In this document: piece after piece, positions 35,696 through 43,791 of the stretch
Numbering within the stretch: position 1 is the first letter of the stretch
Layout: each line of letters starts with the position of its first letter
Assembly (NCBI GenBank): GCA_001000065.1
Contig: LCGZ01000003.1
Location: 186,001 to 250,000 of the forward strand
Direction: 5' to 3'
Origin: a candidate division TM6 bacterium GW2011_GWF2_43_87
Lineage (GTDB): Bacteria; Babelota; Babeliae; Babelales; Babelaceae
DNA length: 64,000 nt
Notes under the pieces: generated by a model
Seen by the model: the letters and a program-made list of their open reading frames with translations, nothing else
Database searches by the model: none
Told to the model about the DNA's origin: nothing
Program-made: the position numbers and the translations under genes

Positions 35696-35908
35696 ATGAA
35701 CGCATATTTTTCTACACTGTTACTACTGTTTAGTGTTACGGCACTAACCTCACAGGCCATTACACTAGATTATAAATATTCTGGAGTCCCTATCAATTCA
35801 GGGGCAGAAGCGAAAAAGGTATGTCCAGGCACTTGCAAAAAAGCAGATATGGACTGGCAAGGAACATTCAGCTCAAGAGGGCTATGCCTCTGTCAAAAAA
35901 ACCCCTAA
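35696..35908 (+). CDS. Small exported MVL-like protein 2
   Basis: A 70-residue protein with a clear signal peptide (MNAYFSTLLLLFSVTALTSQA). The mature part reads GVPINSGAEAKKVCPGTCKK, then MDWQGTF and LCLCQ: C-P-x2-C, W-x-G, C-x-C, matching the MVL-type mannan-binding domain in compact form. A role in binding host or surface glycans is an inference. It lies between two related small genes. Confidence 0.68.
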   Translation: MNAYFSTLLLLFSVTALTSQAITLDYKYSGVPINSGAEAKKVCPGTCKKADMDWQGTFSSRGLCLCQKNP

Positions 35909-35997
35909 AAAAACAATTTTCTGGTAGCATAAAGGATATATGCAGCATAGAGAGTAAATGGGGTAAAAAAGAGAGTATTAAAATGAAAGGATTAAGG

Positions 35998-36297
35998 ATG
36001 AAGAGGATCGTCTCAGGAGTTTTTTTTCTTGCTGGTATACTCCCAGCCCTGTTGTGGCCTGCAAACAGCCAATTAACTGCAAACAATCGACTACTCGCCG
36101 ACGACCCAAATGCCGCTATGATTGTTGCCCATTGCGAAAAAATTGTAAAAACGCAGTGCCCTGTTTGCAAAATCGTCCGCATAGAAAAAATCGAACAGCA
36201 GGATGAAAAGAAAACGACGTACCGATGTGTTTACTCCGGCTTTCTTGGAAAAAATAACGAGAGCTCTTTCATAACGGTCATCGATAATAAACAATAA
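35998..36297 (+). CDS. Small exported protein, unknown function
   Basis: Two close ATGs are possible (35983 and 35998). The second has AAAGGA at good distance and gives MKRIVSGVFFLAGILPALLWPANSQ, a signal peptide. The mature part of about 75 residues has four cysteines (AHCEKIVKTQCPVCKIV, YRCVYSGF). It lacks the W-x-G and C-x-C of its neighbours, so it is probably not a lectin of the same kind. No family is recognised. Confidence 0.55.
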   Translation: MKRIVSGVFFLAGILPALLWPANSQLTANNRLLADDPNAAMIVAHCEKIVKTQCPVCKIVRIEKIEQQDEKKTTYRCVYSGFLGKNNESSFITVIDNKQ

Positions 36298-36358
36298 ATT
36301 CTAAACTAACTTCAACGCATCACTACCGCTTTATGGCTATTGATCGTTGTTTTTTCGA

Positions 36359-36374
36359 ATTTTAAATTTAAAAT
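36359..36374. repeat. AT-rich 16-bp perfect palindrome
   Basis: ATTTTAAATTTAAAAT is a perfect palindrome in the spacer before the structured leader of the next gene. It could be a regulator site or a chance AT palindrome. Confidence 0.35.
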
Positions 36375-36443
36375 TTCAAATTGTTGATTTTGAATAGAGT
36401 GGTGTGCTACGATATAGATGTAAAAGAAAAGGACAAGAACTTA

Positions 36444-36576
36444 GGCGACACATGAGATCCATGCAAAACCTCAAGTCAAGTCCGAAAGAATTGAAATAGG
36501 ATCCTGTTCGAGGTGTCCGCGCTCTTGGTGGAGTGCAAGGGAAAGCCCCGAACGCAAAGAAGTAAGGAGAACAGAC
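36444..36576 (+). ncRNA. Structured leader upstream of MVL-like gene 3
   Basis: The GC content rises sharply and several short complementary pairs are nested. GACAC (36447-36451) pairs with GTGTC (36513-36517), GATCC (36456-36460) with GGATC (36499-36503), and GCGCTC (36519-36524) with GAGTGC (36531-36536, one G-U). GTTCGAGG (36506-36513) pairs with CCCCGAAC (36546-36553) with one mismatch. The AAGGAG ribosome site follows. This suggests a folded 5' leader; no known riboswitch class is recognised. Confidence 0.4.
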
Positions 36577-36975
36577 ATGAAAACGCTTAATTACCTTGTC
36601 GTAATGGCGGGTCTAGTGATGGCGGCAAGCGCTTTAGCAAGCTTACCTACACCTGTACCAGCAGACAATTCAACACCAAACTGGGTACAAACAGGAGAGA
36701 TAAAGGATAGTGTAGACGCGGGAACAAAATGTCCTACCGTCTGCAGTGCATACCATGACCACATCTGGGACGGCCGTTGGACCGTAGGTGCAAAATCAAC
36801 CATGAAACGTGTGAACGGAAAATGGACCGAGCAAATTAGTACTACAGGCGATTGCAGCTGCCAAGCAAAAGCGGGTGCACAAACCGTCAAATCTACTCCA
36901 ATACAAGGAATAGGTCGCAGAACCGCAGCTCCTTACACAGGACCTGTCGGACCTGTTGCATCTGACGAAGAATAA
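36577..36975 (+). CDS. Small exported MVL-like protein 3
   Basis: A 132-residue protein with signal peptide (MKTLNYLVVMAGLVMAASALA) and an AAGGAG site. The mature part has DAGTKCPTVCSAYHDHIWDGRWTVGAK followed about 20 residues later by GDCSCQ. This C-P-x2-C, W-x-G-x-W, C-x-C layout is the MVL mannan-binding lectin domain pattern. The C-terminal 35 residues are Pro/Gly-rich. It is the best match of the three small lectin-like proteins, and glycan binding on the host or own surface is the likely role. Confidence 0.7.
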   Translation: MKTLNYLVVMAGLVMAASALASLPTPVPADNSTPNWVQTGEIKDSVDAGTKCPTVCSAYHDHIWDGRWTVGAKSTMKRVNGKWTEQISTTGDCSCQAKAGAQTVKSTPIQGIGRRTAAPYTGPVGPVASDEE

Positions 36976-37025
36976 AAGCCTCTAACATCAAGAGGCAAAC
37001 GAGAGCGTAAGCCCTCGTAACTATG

Positions 37026-37066
37026 CAGGGGTTAGATCACGTAAAAACAACGTAGTCTGGCCCCTG
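37026..37066. other. Long intergenic hairpin
   Basis: A 17-position stem (37026-37042 with 37050-37066; three G-U pairs and one mismatch) with a 7-base loop lies between the lectin-like gene and the coiled-coil gene. Two smaller hairpins precede it (GCCTCT/AGAGGC, CGAG.../...CTCG). No T run follows, so it may be a processing or attenuation element. Confidence 0.45.
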
Positions 37067-37102
37067 AGTCATAATCCTGTCTTAACCCAAAAGAAGATAT
37101 CT

Positions 37103-37432
37103 ATGATTACCTTTAATCGCACATTCCTTAAGATAACCCTGCTTACTATCAGCCTAGGAACCTCACCCTTCGAAATTATGCAGGCCAAGCCAACTAAAAT
37201 TGTCCCTACCCCTGACAACCTGCCCGGAGCGGTTTTAGACCTCCAGACGCGTCTTATGATTTTAGAACAACTGCCCTTAACTCAACCAGACGTTCAGGGC
37301 GCAATAATAGAACTCAAATCCCGTCTCCAGGGCCTTGAAAAAATGGTTTTCAACCAGATCAGCAAAACAGGCAGCAAAAACCAGATCGAGACTCTTGAAA
37401 AAAGAATTACCGCCCTAGAACAAAAATCATAG
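37103..37432 (+). CDS. Small exported coiled-coil protein
   Basis: A 109-residue protein: signal peptide (about residues 1-28), then a linker with Pro, then heptad-like Leu/Ile spacing with repeated LQTRLMILEQL, LKSRLQGLEKM and LEKRITALEQ, predicting a coiled coil. No family is recognised; it could be an oligomeric surface or envelope protein. Only an AGAAG site lies upstream. Confidence 0.6.
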   Translation: MITFNRTFLKITLLTISLGTSPFEIMQAKPTKIVPTPDNLPGAVLDLQTRLMILEQLPLTQPDVQGAIIELKSRLQGLEKMVFNQISKTGSKNQIETLEKRITALEQKS

Positions 37433-37499
37433 AAAAACAGACGGCGCAGACCACAAAAAGTAGCCCGCGCCGCAAAGTAATTCGAATTTAAATCAAACG

Positions 37500-38765
37500 C
37501 TAAACCAATAACCCTGCAACCATAGTCGACAGAATATTTGCAAGCGTTCCGCCAAGCAGGGCTCTAAACCCAAAGGCACTCAAAAGCGACCGCCTAGAAG
37601 GCGCTAACGCACCAATACCACCAATCTGTAAACCAATGCTTGAAAAATTAGCAAATCCACACAATGCGTAGGTCAACAGCATCGTCGAACGTGTTGAAAG
37701 ATGAGCCGATAGCATATCCTGGTAAGCAATCAGCTCATTTACCGAAAGCTTAACCCCAATAATTTCTGCCACACGCGCCATTTCAGGTCCGGTTCCCATC
37801 ATCCAACTGATAGGCATAAACACCCATCCAAAGATGTACTGAAGCGACAAGGTCGGCATCAACCACTCGGATCCCATCCATGAGAGCACTCTATTTGCAT
37901 AGAGACACCCCGATTCCAAGACCACGTTAAGCACAAAAATAAGGGCTATAAAAGCTAGAAGAATCGCTGCAATGTTAAGCACCAGTGTCAAACCATCCAG
38001 CGCCCCAATGGCAATAGCCTCCAACATGTTGTGAGACCTAACTTCCATCTCTGCCTTTGCCCCACTAGCCGTCTCTGGCTGCTCGGTCTCAGGCACCATA
38101 ATCTTAGCAATCAAAATAGTTGATGGAACCGCCATAACACTTGCACAAAGCATATGAACAACCGGCACACCCATTTTGGCGTAAATAGCAATAATGGATC
38201 CACTCATGGTTCCCATACCGGCAACCATTACAAGAAATATCTCCGAACGCGTCATCGTCTCAAGATAGTTACGAATAAGAAGAGGAGCCTCAGTCTGGCC
38301 TAAAAAAGTATTGGCCACGGTGCACAAGGTCTCGGCTCCCGAGGTGCCAAAAAGAGGCCTAAATATTTTTGCAAGGATACTAACCACCCATTGCACCACC
38401 CCATAGTGGAAAAGCAACGCCATAAAGGCCCCAAAAAATATAATCAACGGAAGCACTTGAATGGCAAATAAAGGACCCCATGCACCATCAGAAGAAGATA
38501 ATCCACCAAACAAAAATTTTATTCCTGCATCACCCGCTCGATAAATATGACCCACACCATCCGCTATTCGCTCAACTACCCATTGACCAGGCAGCGTTTT
38601 TAACACTAAGGCGCCAACGGCAAACAACATTAAAAATGCACTTATAACCAAACGATGGTTAATACGTTTTCTATTCAACGAAAAAACATAAGCAACCGCC
38701 AGCACAACCGCAATGCCTAACACATTCAAGTAACGATTATATTCCACAAAATAGTCAAAAAACAT
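37500..38765 (-). CDS. Concentrative nucleoside transporter (NupC/CNT family)
   Basis: A TTG at 38804 is possible, but the ATG at 38765 follows GGGAG (421 residues). The protein has about 10-12 membrane segments. LFGTSGAETLCTVANTFLGQTEAPLLIRNYL, VMVAGMGTMSGSIIAIYAKMG and CGFANFSSIGLQIGGIGALAPSRR are highly characteristic of CNT transporters, which import nucleosides with protons or sodium. In a host-dependent cell this would supply nucleosides taken from the host. prfA is 65 bases upstream on the same strand. Confidence 0.94.
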   Translation of the reverse strand: MFFDYFVEYNRYLNVLGIAVVLAVAYVFSLNRKRINHRLVISAFLMLFAVGALVLKTLPGQWVVERIADGVGHIYRAGDAGIKFLFGGLSSSDGAWGPLFAIQVLPLIIFFGAFMALLFHYGVVQWVVSILAKIFRPLFGTSGAETLCTVANTFLGQTEAPLLIRNYLETMTRSEIFLVMVAGMGTMSGSIIAIYAKMGVPVVHMLCASVMAVPSTILIAKIMVPETEQPETASGAKAEMEVRSHNMLEAIAIGALDGLTLVLNIAAILLAFIALIFVLNVVLESGCLYANRVLSWMGSEWLMPTLSLQYIFGWVFMPISWMMGTGPEMARVAEIIGVKLSVNELIAYQDMLSAHLSTRSTMLLTYALCGFANFSSIGLQIGGIGALAPSRRSLLSAFGFRALLGGTLANILSTMVAGLLV

Positions 38766-38830
38766 AAAAAAACTCCCTCTGTTCCACTTTACGTGCCTCT
38801 TCAAACATTCCGAAATATTTTCTCTGTAGT

Positions 38831-39901
38831 TTAGACGTGACGCTGCTTGCGCGCTTCTCTCTCTTTACGCATTAGCGCTTCAATGATCTCGTCCAGATCA
38901 CCCTCCATTACTCTATCCAATTTATTTAAAGTAAGCTCGACTTGATGGTCCGTTACACGGTTTTGGGGATAGTTATAAGTCCGAACTTTCTCAGCTCGCT
39001 CTCCCGTACCCACCTGCTCACGACGCATTTGACTCTGCTCAGAAGCTGCTTTTTCACCCTGGTACGCAGAAAGTCTAGCCTGTATCGCCTTAAGCGCCTT
39101 GGCTTTATTCTTGTGCTGCGACCGCTCATCCTGGCACGCAACCACAATTCCTGTCGGTATGTGAGTTATACGTACTGCAGATTCTGTTTTATTAACATGC
39201 TGCCCACCAGCGCCTCCTGCGCGATAGACATCAATACGCAAGTCTTCTGGATTAATAGTAAAATCAACCTCTTCAGCTTCAGGCATAACCGCAACCGTCG
39301 CTGTAGAGGTATGAATCCTCCCAGCAGCTTCGGTTTTAGGAACCCGCTGCACACGATGCACACCAGATTCGTGCTTTAAATGCCCAAAAACACCCCGACC
39401 TTCTATTGAGAATACGACTTCGCGGTACCCCTTTAGGTCAGTTTCGCTTTCGCTTAAAACAGAGGTTTTCCATCCTTTTTTAACAGCATAAAGCGTGTAC
39501 ATGCGCATCAAGTCAGCCGCAAAAAGCGCGGCCTCTTGCCCGCCCGTTCCTGCTCGAATTTCAAGAAAAACCGAGTTGTTATCCCGCTCGTCGGGAGGAT
39601 AAAGAACGCCTTCAAGCTCATCAACCGACAGAGCCAACCGCTTATTAAGATCGGCCAACTCTTCCTGGTATAAAGCCTGAAATTCGGGATCTGACGAGGC
39701 TCCCAGCTGCTTAACTACCTCATCCCGTTCACTTTCCAGGACGGTCGCCTTATCATGTGCCCGCAAAAGTTCGCCAAGCCGAGCAACCTCTTTTTGAGAG
39801 CTCTGCCGCGTTGCAGGGTCTAAGGCAGGAGATGAAAGCTGTTGCACAAGCTGCTCATGCCGTGCACGCAGATTACTCCACTCAACCTCCGGATAGATCA
39901 T
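38831..39901 (-). CDS. prfA: Peptide chain release factor 1
   Basis: The 356-residue protein frees finished peptides at UAA and UAG. The codon-reading PxT motif is PKT ([19 protein letters not shown]. coli has PAT), which separates it from RF2. The catalytic GGQ is in [21 protein letters not shown] at about residue 230, followed by [14 protein letters not shown]. The ATG overlaps the rpmE stop (ATGA), so the two are translationally coupled. prmC, the usual neighbour, is absent. Confidence 0.96.
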   Translation of the reverse strand: MIYPEVEWSNLRARHEQLVQQLSSPALDPATRQSSQKEVARLGELLRAHDKATVLESERDEVVKQLGASSDPEFQALYQEELADLNKRLALSVDELEGVLYPPDERDNNSVFLEIRAGTGGQEAALFAADLMRMYTLYAVKKGWKTSVLSESETDLKGYREVVFSIEGRGVFGHLKHESGVHRVQRVPKTEAAGRIHTSTATVAVMPEAEEVDFTINPEDLRIDVYRAGGAGGQHVNKTESAVRITHIPTGIVVACQDERSQHKNKAKALKAIQARLSAYQGEKAASEQSQMRREQVGTGERAEKVRTYNYPQNRVTDHQVELTLNKLDRVMEGDLDEIIEALMRKEREARKQRHV

Positions 39902-40101
39902 TGTTTATTGTATTTCTTCTGGAAGCGTTCAATACGACCAGCTGTATCAACGAACTTATGTTTTCCCGTATAAATTGGGTGACACTGCGAACAGAGAGAT
40001 ACACGAATTTGTGGAACCGTAGACGTTGTTGGAAAATGCGCGCCGCAGCCTAAGCAGACCGCTTCAATTTCAAACGCCTTTGGGTGTTTTGCTTTTTGCA
40101 T
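39898..40101 (-). CDS. rpmE: 50S ribosomal protein L31
   Basis: The 67-residue protein contains [10 protein letters not shown] and [26 protein letters not shown], the L31 signature. Four cysteines (two CxxC pairs) form the zinc-binding C+ type. AAAGGATG precedes the ATG. It overlaps prfA by four bases. Confidence 0.96.
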   Translation of the reverse strand: MQKAKHPKAFEIEAVCLGCGAHFPTTSTVPQIRVSLCSQCHPIYTGKHKFVDTAGRIERFQKKYNKQ

Positions 40102-40232
40102 AATTTCACATCCTTTAAAACTTCTTTAAGGAGAACTACATCATATTCCCCGCTCTTTTTAGTATCGGATAAAAGCTGCCGGTTGTAAAGTGCGATTTCA
40201 ACTCACCACTATTTCTCTTCACTAAGACCCCG

Positions 40233-41330
40233 TTATTCTTTTATAAATCCTGCAGCCTTCAATAGCTTTTCAAGCTCTTCACCGGTTTTAACGTGAGCAA
40301 CGTAGACATCATTTTTTACTAAAATTTCTTCTATGGTAATCCCCAACTCAAAATAGGGGGCAAATAAAATCGTTTTATTTTTCCCATACATAAAGCCTAA
40401 TTTAAATCCAGCCTCACACATTTTTTTTGCTCGAACCAGATCTTTTTCCGGAATCATAGTCAAAACTCGAATTCCAGAGGGATGATTCCAGCCTGTTACC
40501 AACAAAACCGAAACGACCGGATTAACGTCCAAGCAATTGTCCGCTAGCCTTAAAAAATCACCATAAGCCCGAGCACTCGGCTGATAAAACCCACCCGTAT
40601 CAAATGCGGTTACAACATCTGCCTTGCCCTCAAGAAATTTGTTTTGCTCATTACCAAATGCGATAAAAAGCTGATCCTTTTTACATTTCTTCTCCAAACA
40701 CTGCTGACAATAGTTAGGAGTAATATCTGCTTGCAGTCCACACCATGCAGGCTTTGGCGACTGTAAAAAGTTAACATATTCCTTAACATCCATTCCCCCA
40801 TAGGGTGATGGTTCGACACAATTAAGCAGAAGCTTTTTTGTTTGATTAGTTTTCAACAAAGAGAAAGCCACCAGATATTCTTGCAACATTAAACCTGGTC
40901 CAACAGAAGTCCACGTCGCAGTCTCTTTATTATTCATGGCGGCACCCAGCATAGAAATCACAGCCTTTTCAAACACACCCCGAATTCCATTCTCAGCAGA
41001 CCGGCTAAGCGGACAATCAACATCACAACACTCACCAATCTTAAGCCCTAAGTCGCTAAAATCAACGCCATAAATATCGCCCAAATACTTTTTATATAAA
41101 CCCTGAGTCTTTTCGTTAACAACCTGCGGGGTTACAGGCTGCTTTGTTTTAAGCAGAGCCTTCAATTCACCTTTAAGTTGCTCTTCAATCAACAACTGCG
41201 CCTCATTTATTTTTAATGCATACTCTTGTGTCGACTTAAGAGCTGGCTGCTCCATAGCACCCAAAAAACTACAGCAGAACAGCGCACAAACAAAAGTTAA
41301 TAGATTGGGCTTAATGATTTTATTATTCAC
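40233..41330 (-). CDS. Exported methyltransferase-like protein A
   Basis: The open frame reaches 41393, but a GTG at 41330 has GGAG 8 bases upstream and directly starts a signal peptide (NNKIIKPNLLTFVCALFCCSFLGA), giving 365 residues. It is a paralogue of the protein at 60268-61410, sharing QEYALKIN, NGIRGVFEKAVIS, VGPGLMLQEYLV, VEPSPYGG, TAFDTGG, QPSARAY and DFLRLAD. Gly-rich VGPG followed by an acidic VEPxPYG turn resembles motifs I and II of class I SAM methyltransferases, but this is a by-eye suggestion. Many cysteines (ECCDVDC, CQQCLEKKC) suit an exported protein. Substrate unknown. Confidence 0.68.
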   Translation of the reverse strand: MNNKIIKPNLLTFVCALFCCSFLGAMEQPALKSTQEYALKINEAQLLIEEQLKGELKALLKTKQPVTPQVVNEKTQGLYKKYLGDIYGVDFSDLGLKIGECCDVDCPLSRSAENGIRGVFEKAVISMLGAAMNNKETATWTSVGPGLMLQEYLVAFSLLKTNQTKKLLLNCVEPSPYGGMDVKEYVNFLQSPKPAWCGLQADITPNYCQQCLEKKCKKDQLFIAFGNEQNKFLEGKADVVTAFDTGGFYQPSARAYGDFLRLADNCLDVNPVVSVLLVTGWNHPSGIRVLTMIPEKDLVRAKKMCEAGFKLGFMYGKNKTILFAPYFELGITIEEILVKNDVYVAHVKTGEELEKLLKAAGFIKE

Positions 41331-41438
41331 TTTAAAAACTCCAAGGAAATTCAATAGATTTATATTATAAAATACAGTTTGACATAAACGCAAAAACTGT
41401 CAATCTAAAATCTCTTTTTTAAAATGAACAAATCAAAG

Positions 41439-42161
41439 TTATTCTTGAGTAAACGGAGTCAGCAATTTTTTAATAAAAGGCGTTTTAGCAGACAAGATAA
41501 GCTCATTATAGCTTCCAATCTGTTCAACAACCCCATCTAACATAATTGCCACGCGAGCACCAAAAAACTGCGCATCCTCGTACTGATGGGTCACTAAAAT
41601 AATGGGGATATTAAGCGATGCAAAAAGGCGTTTCATATCATGGGCCACGTCATACTTCGTCGCCTGATCTATATTGGAAAGTGGTTCATCCAGTAAAAAC
41701 AAATCTGGCTTCACGGCAAGTGCACGAGCCAACGCAACGCGTTGCTGCTGACCGCCAGAAAGCTCCATAACTCCTTTATTTTCATATCCGACCAATTCAA
41801 CAAATTCAAGCATGCGCCGCACTATTATTCTCTGTTCCTCCCAGGCCATACCTCGCATACGCAGCCCATATGCAATGTTATCGCCAACGGCAAGATGGGG
41901 AAATAATCCATAATTTTGTGGAACATAGCCAATGTTACGATTTTCGGTTGCAACAAAGGTTATATTGCGTCCCGCAAGGAGTATAGAGCCTCCCATGGGC
42001 TCTATAATACCCAAAATAGTTTTTAAAAGCGTCGTTTTGCCACTTCCAGAAAGCCCCATCAATATTAACGTTGTATTAGACGCAACCTCAAGATTCAAAT
42101 TTTTAATAACAGCTCGATCGCCATACCCAGTGGTTAGATTTTGTAAAACAAGCCCTTCCAT
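41439..42161 (-). CDS. ABC transporter ATPase, molybdate/sulfate type
   Basis: The 240-residue ATPase has Walker A GLSGSGKTT, Q-loop YVPQNYGLFPHL, signature LSGGQQQRVALARAL, Walker B LFLLDEPLSNID and switch His in VTHQYEDA. It resembles ModC/WtpC/CysA-type subunits but lacks their C-terminal regulatory domain. It overlaps the permease gene by 28 bases, so the two form one unit. No substrate-binding protein gene is nearby, so the anion carried (molybdate, tungstate or sulfate) cannot be stated. Confidence 0.88.
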   Translation of the reverse strand: MEGLVLQNLTTGYGDRAVIKNLNLEVASNTTLILMGLSGSGKTTLLKTILGIIEPMGGSILLAGRNITFVATENRNIGYVPQNYGLFPHLAVGDNIAYGLRMRGMAWEEQRIIVRRMLEFVELVGYENKGVMELSGGQQQRVALARALAVKPDLFLLDEPLSNIDQATKYDVAHDMKRLFASLNIPIILVTHQYEDAQFFGARVAIMLDGVVEQIGSYNELILSAKTPFIKKLLTPFTQE

Positions 42162-42940
42162 GCCCCCCTCCCTGACATAATCGCTTTAAAAGATAATAAT
42201 GCAATAATAGATGCGGTCGTCGCAAGAATAGTAGCAGCCAAAGCCGCCGCTGTATTAAATGAATTCTGCGCTATAAATGTTGGAATAACCTCCGTTTTAA
42301 ACGGTACAACCCCAGCAAAAAGAAGACTCCCGCCCAATTCGCCCATGGCGCGGGCCCAACATAATGAGGCACCCGCTATAATATCCTTAAGCGCAAGAGG
42401 TAAAAAAATAGTCCAAAAAATCTTAAAATTTGATGCCCCCAACGTCCGGGCTATCATATCAAGTCCAGACTCTCTAATCTCTCTAAACTGCCGCGTAGCA
42501 AAGGCTATAACAAAAGGAGCTGAAACAAAAATTTGAGATAGAACCAGTGCCTCGTAGGTATAGGCCAAATTGATATGAAAAGGGGAGCTGGGACCTAGCA
42601 TATTTAGAAAAATTATCCCCACGGCAACCGGGGGAAAGGTCTGTGGAATATCGATGGTTAATGTTTCGAGAATACCCTTCCCTCTAAAATTACCTGTCGC
42701 AAAAACATACGCAAGCGGAACGCCAAACAAAATCGAGACGATAGCTGTAACACAAGCCGTTGATATACTAAGCCAGAGCGCACTTAAAATGCGACCACTT
42801 CTCAATCCATCAAACACAGCATGAGACTTCCCAATAACCGCAAAATATTGATAAAAAAAGACTAATAGAGTCCAGCAGAGCAGAACTATTCCCAACAGAT
42901 ACAATGCGACCAAAAAGAAAGAATCCTTCCTTCCTTTCAT
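42134..42940 (-). CDS. ABC transporter permease, molybdate/tungstate type
   Basis: A TTG at 42970 is possible, but the ATG at 42940 has GGGGG upstream (268 residues). It has about six membrane segments. The conserved ATPase-contact loop is ARTLGASNFKIFWTIFLPLALKDIIAGASLCWARAMGELGG, typical of ModB/WtpB/CysT permeases (EAA-type, RALGEFG region). It works with the overlapping ATPase downstream. The missing periplasmic binding protein must be encoded elsewhere or lost. Confidence 0.88.
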   Translation of the reverse strand: MKGRKDSFFLVALYLLGIVLLCWTLLVFFYQYFAVIGKSHAVFDGLRSGRILSALWLSISTACVTAIVSILFGVPLAYVFATGNFRGKGILETLTIDIPQTFPPVAVGIIFLNMLGPSSPFHINLAYTYEALVLSQIFVSAPFVIAFATRQFREIRESGLDMIARTLGASNFKIFWTIFLPLALKDIIAGASLCWARAMGELGGSLLFAGVVPFKTEVIPTFIAQNSFNTAAALAATILATTASIIALLSFKAIMSGRGAWKGLFYKI

Positions 42941-43114
42941 ACACGCCCCCTGTGTAAAATCAGTGATCAAAATCAGGCAGTGTTATACTAGCAAACGTGG
43001 TCGCGCAATCTCAAGAAAAATTCATACGCCCCATGAAAATGACCTTGACCGTTGAAACGTGCAGGTTTCCACTGGCCGTCAGTATTTAATCTAAGCTTGA
43101 GCAAATCCTATCAT

Positions 43115-43771
43115 TCAAATTAAAAGAGCAAGTTTATCTGCACACTGTGCTGGAGTTAACTCATCGGTATTAAGTACTAAATCATACTTAATACCCTGAT
43201 GAACTGTATCGTAATGATTACGTGCATGGCCTTGAGGAGACGTCCCTCTGGCTTTTTCACGACGCTCAATAGTTTCAAGCGAAGCAGTTACTCCAACCCA
43301 GATCACTTTAAGACCCCGCAATGCCTCTTGCAAATCGGCAAACCAGTGCGGCTCATACTTAATGTAATCCACCACAACATTGTTACCAGCATGAGCATAC
43401 GCAGCAATAGCAGAATGCATACCCTTAATAACCTTCTCGCCGGCTGGACCAAAAATAGCCTTAACCGACATAGCTTGACCATCAAATCGTTCCTCAGTTG
43501 TCATTATCGCGCGATGCTCAGGCTGGTCGTCCAACCAATGAAGTGGAATAACCCCCACATACAAATGATCAATTCCCGCACCAAGCCAAGGAGTAGGTTG
43601 TTGGGCCTGAAATGCCTTAACAATACTTGATTTCCCAACAGAAGACGGACCATTTAAAATAATTACCATCCCCTCTGCAGATAAATCTTTTTTCTTATTC
43701 ATTGCCACTCCCACCAAAACAATACCTACAATTAGACAAACTATTAAAATAACGCTTTTAGGTAAAACCAT
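43115..43771 (-). CDS. Membrane-anchored chloramphenicol phosphotransferase-like kinase
   Basis: A 218-residue protein with an N-terminal membrane helix (about residues 5-25) followed by a P-loop kinase domain: IILNGPSSVGKSSIVKAFQ, LGAGIDHLY, VVDYI and GVTASLETIERREKARG. This matches the CPT family (chloramphenicol 3-O-phosphotransferase-like), including an Asp after the P-loop in IDHLY. CPT members can phosphorylate small molecules; the drug itself may not be the substrate. The N-terminal anchor is not usual for CPT, so the enzyme may be tethered to the membrane or exported. AAGGCGGA lies upstream. Confidence 0.82.
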   Translation of the reverse strand: MVLPKSVILIVCLIVGIVLVGVAMNKKKDLSAEGMVIILNGPSSVGKSSIVKAFQAQQPTPWLGAGIDHLYVGVIPLHWLDDQPEHRAIMTTEERFDGQAMSVKAIFGPAGEKVIKGMHSAIAAYAHAGNNVVVDYIKYEPHWFADLQEALRGLKVIWVGVTASLETIERREKARGTSPQGHARNHYDTVHQGIKYDLVLNTDELTPAQCADKLALLI

Positions 43772-43791
43772 ACAAATTCCGCCTTACAATC

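Noticed and set aside
35572-35760. Minus-strand ORF with three IGFNLDV repeats
   Set aside because: It is only the reverse reading of the 21-bp tandem DNA repeat, has no ribosome site and overlaps two better genes.
36444-36576. c-di-GMP (GEMM) riboswitch, suggested by ACGCAAAG
   Set aside because: Only this short word fits; the order of stems and the other conserved bases do not match.
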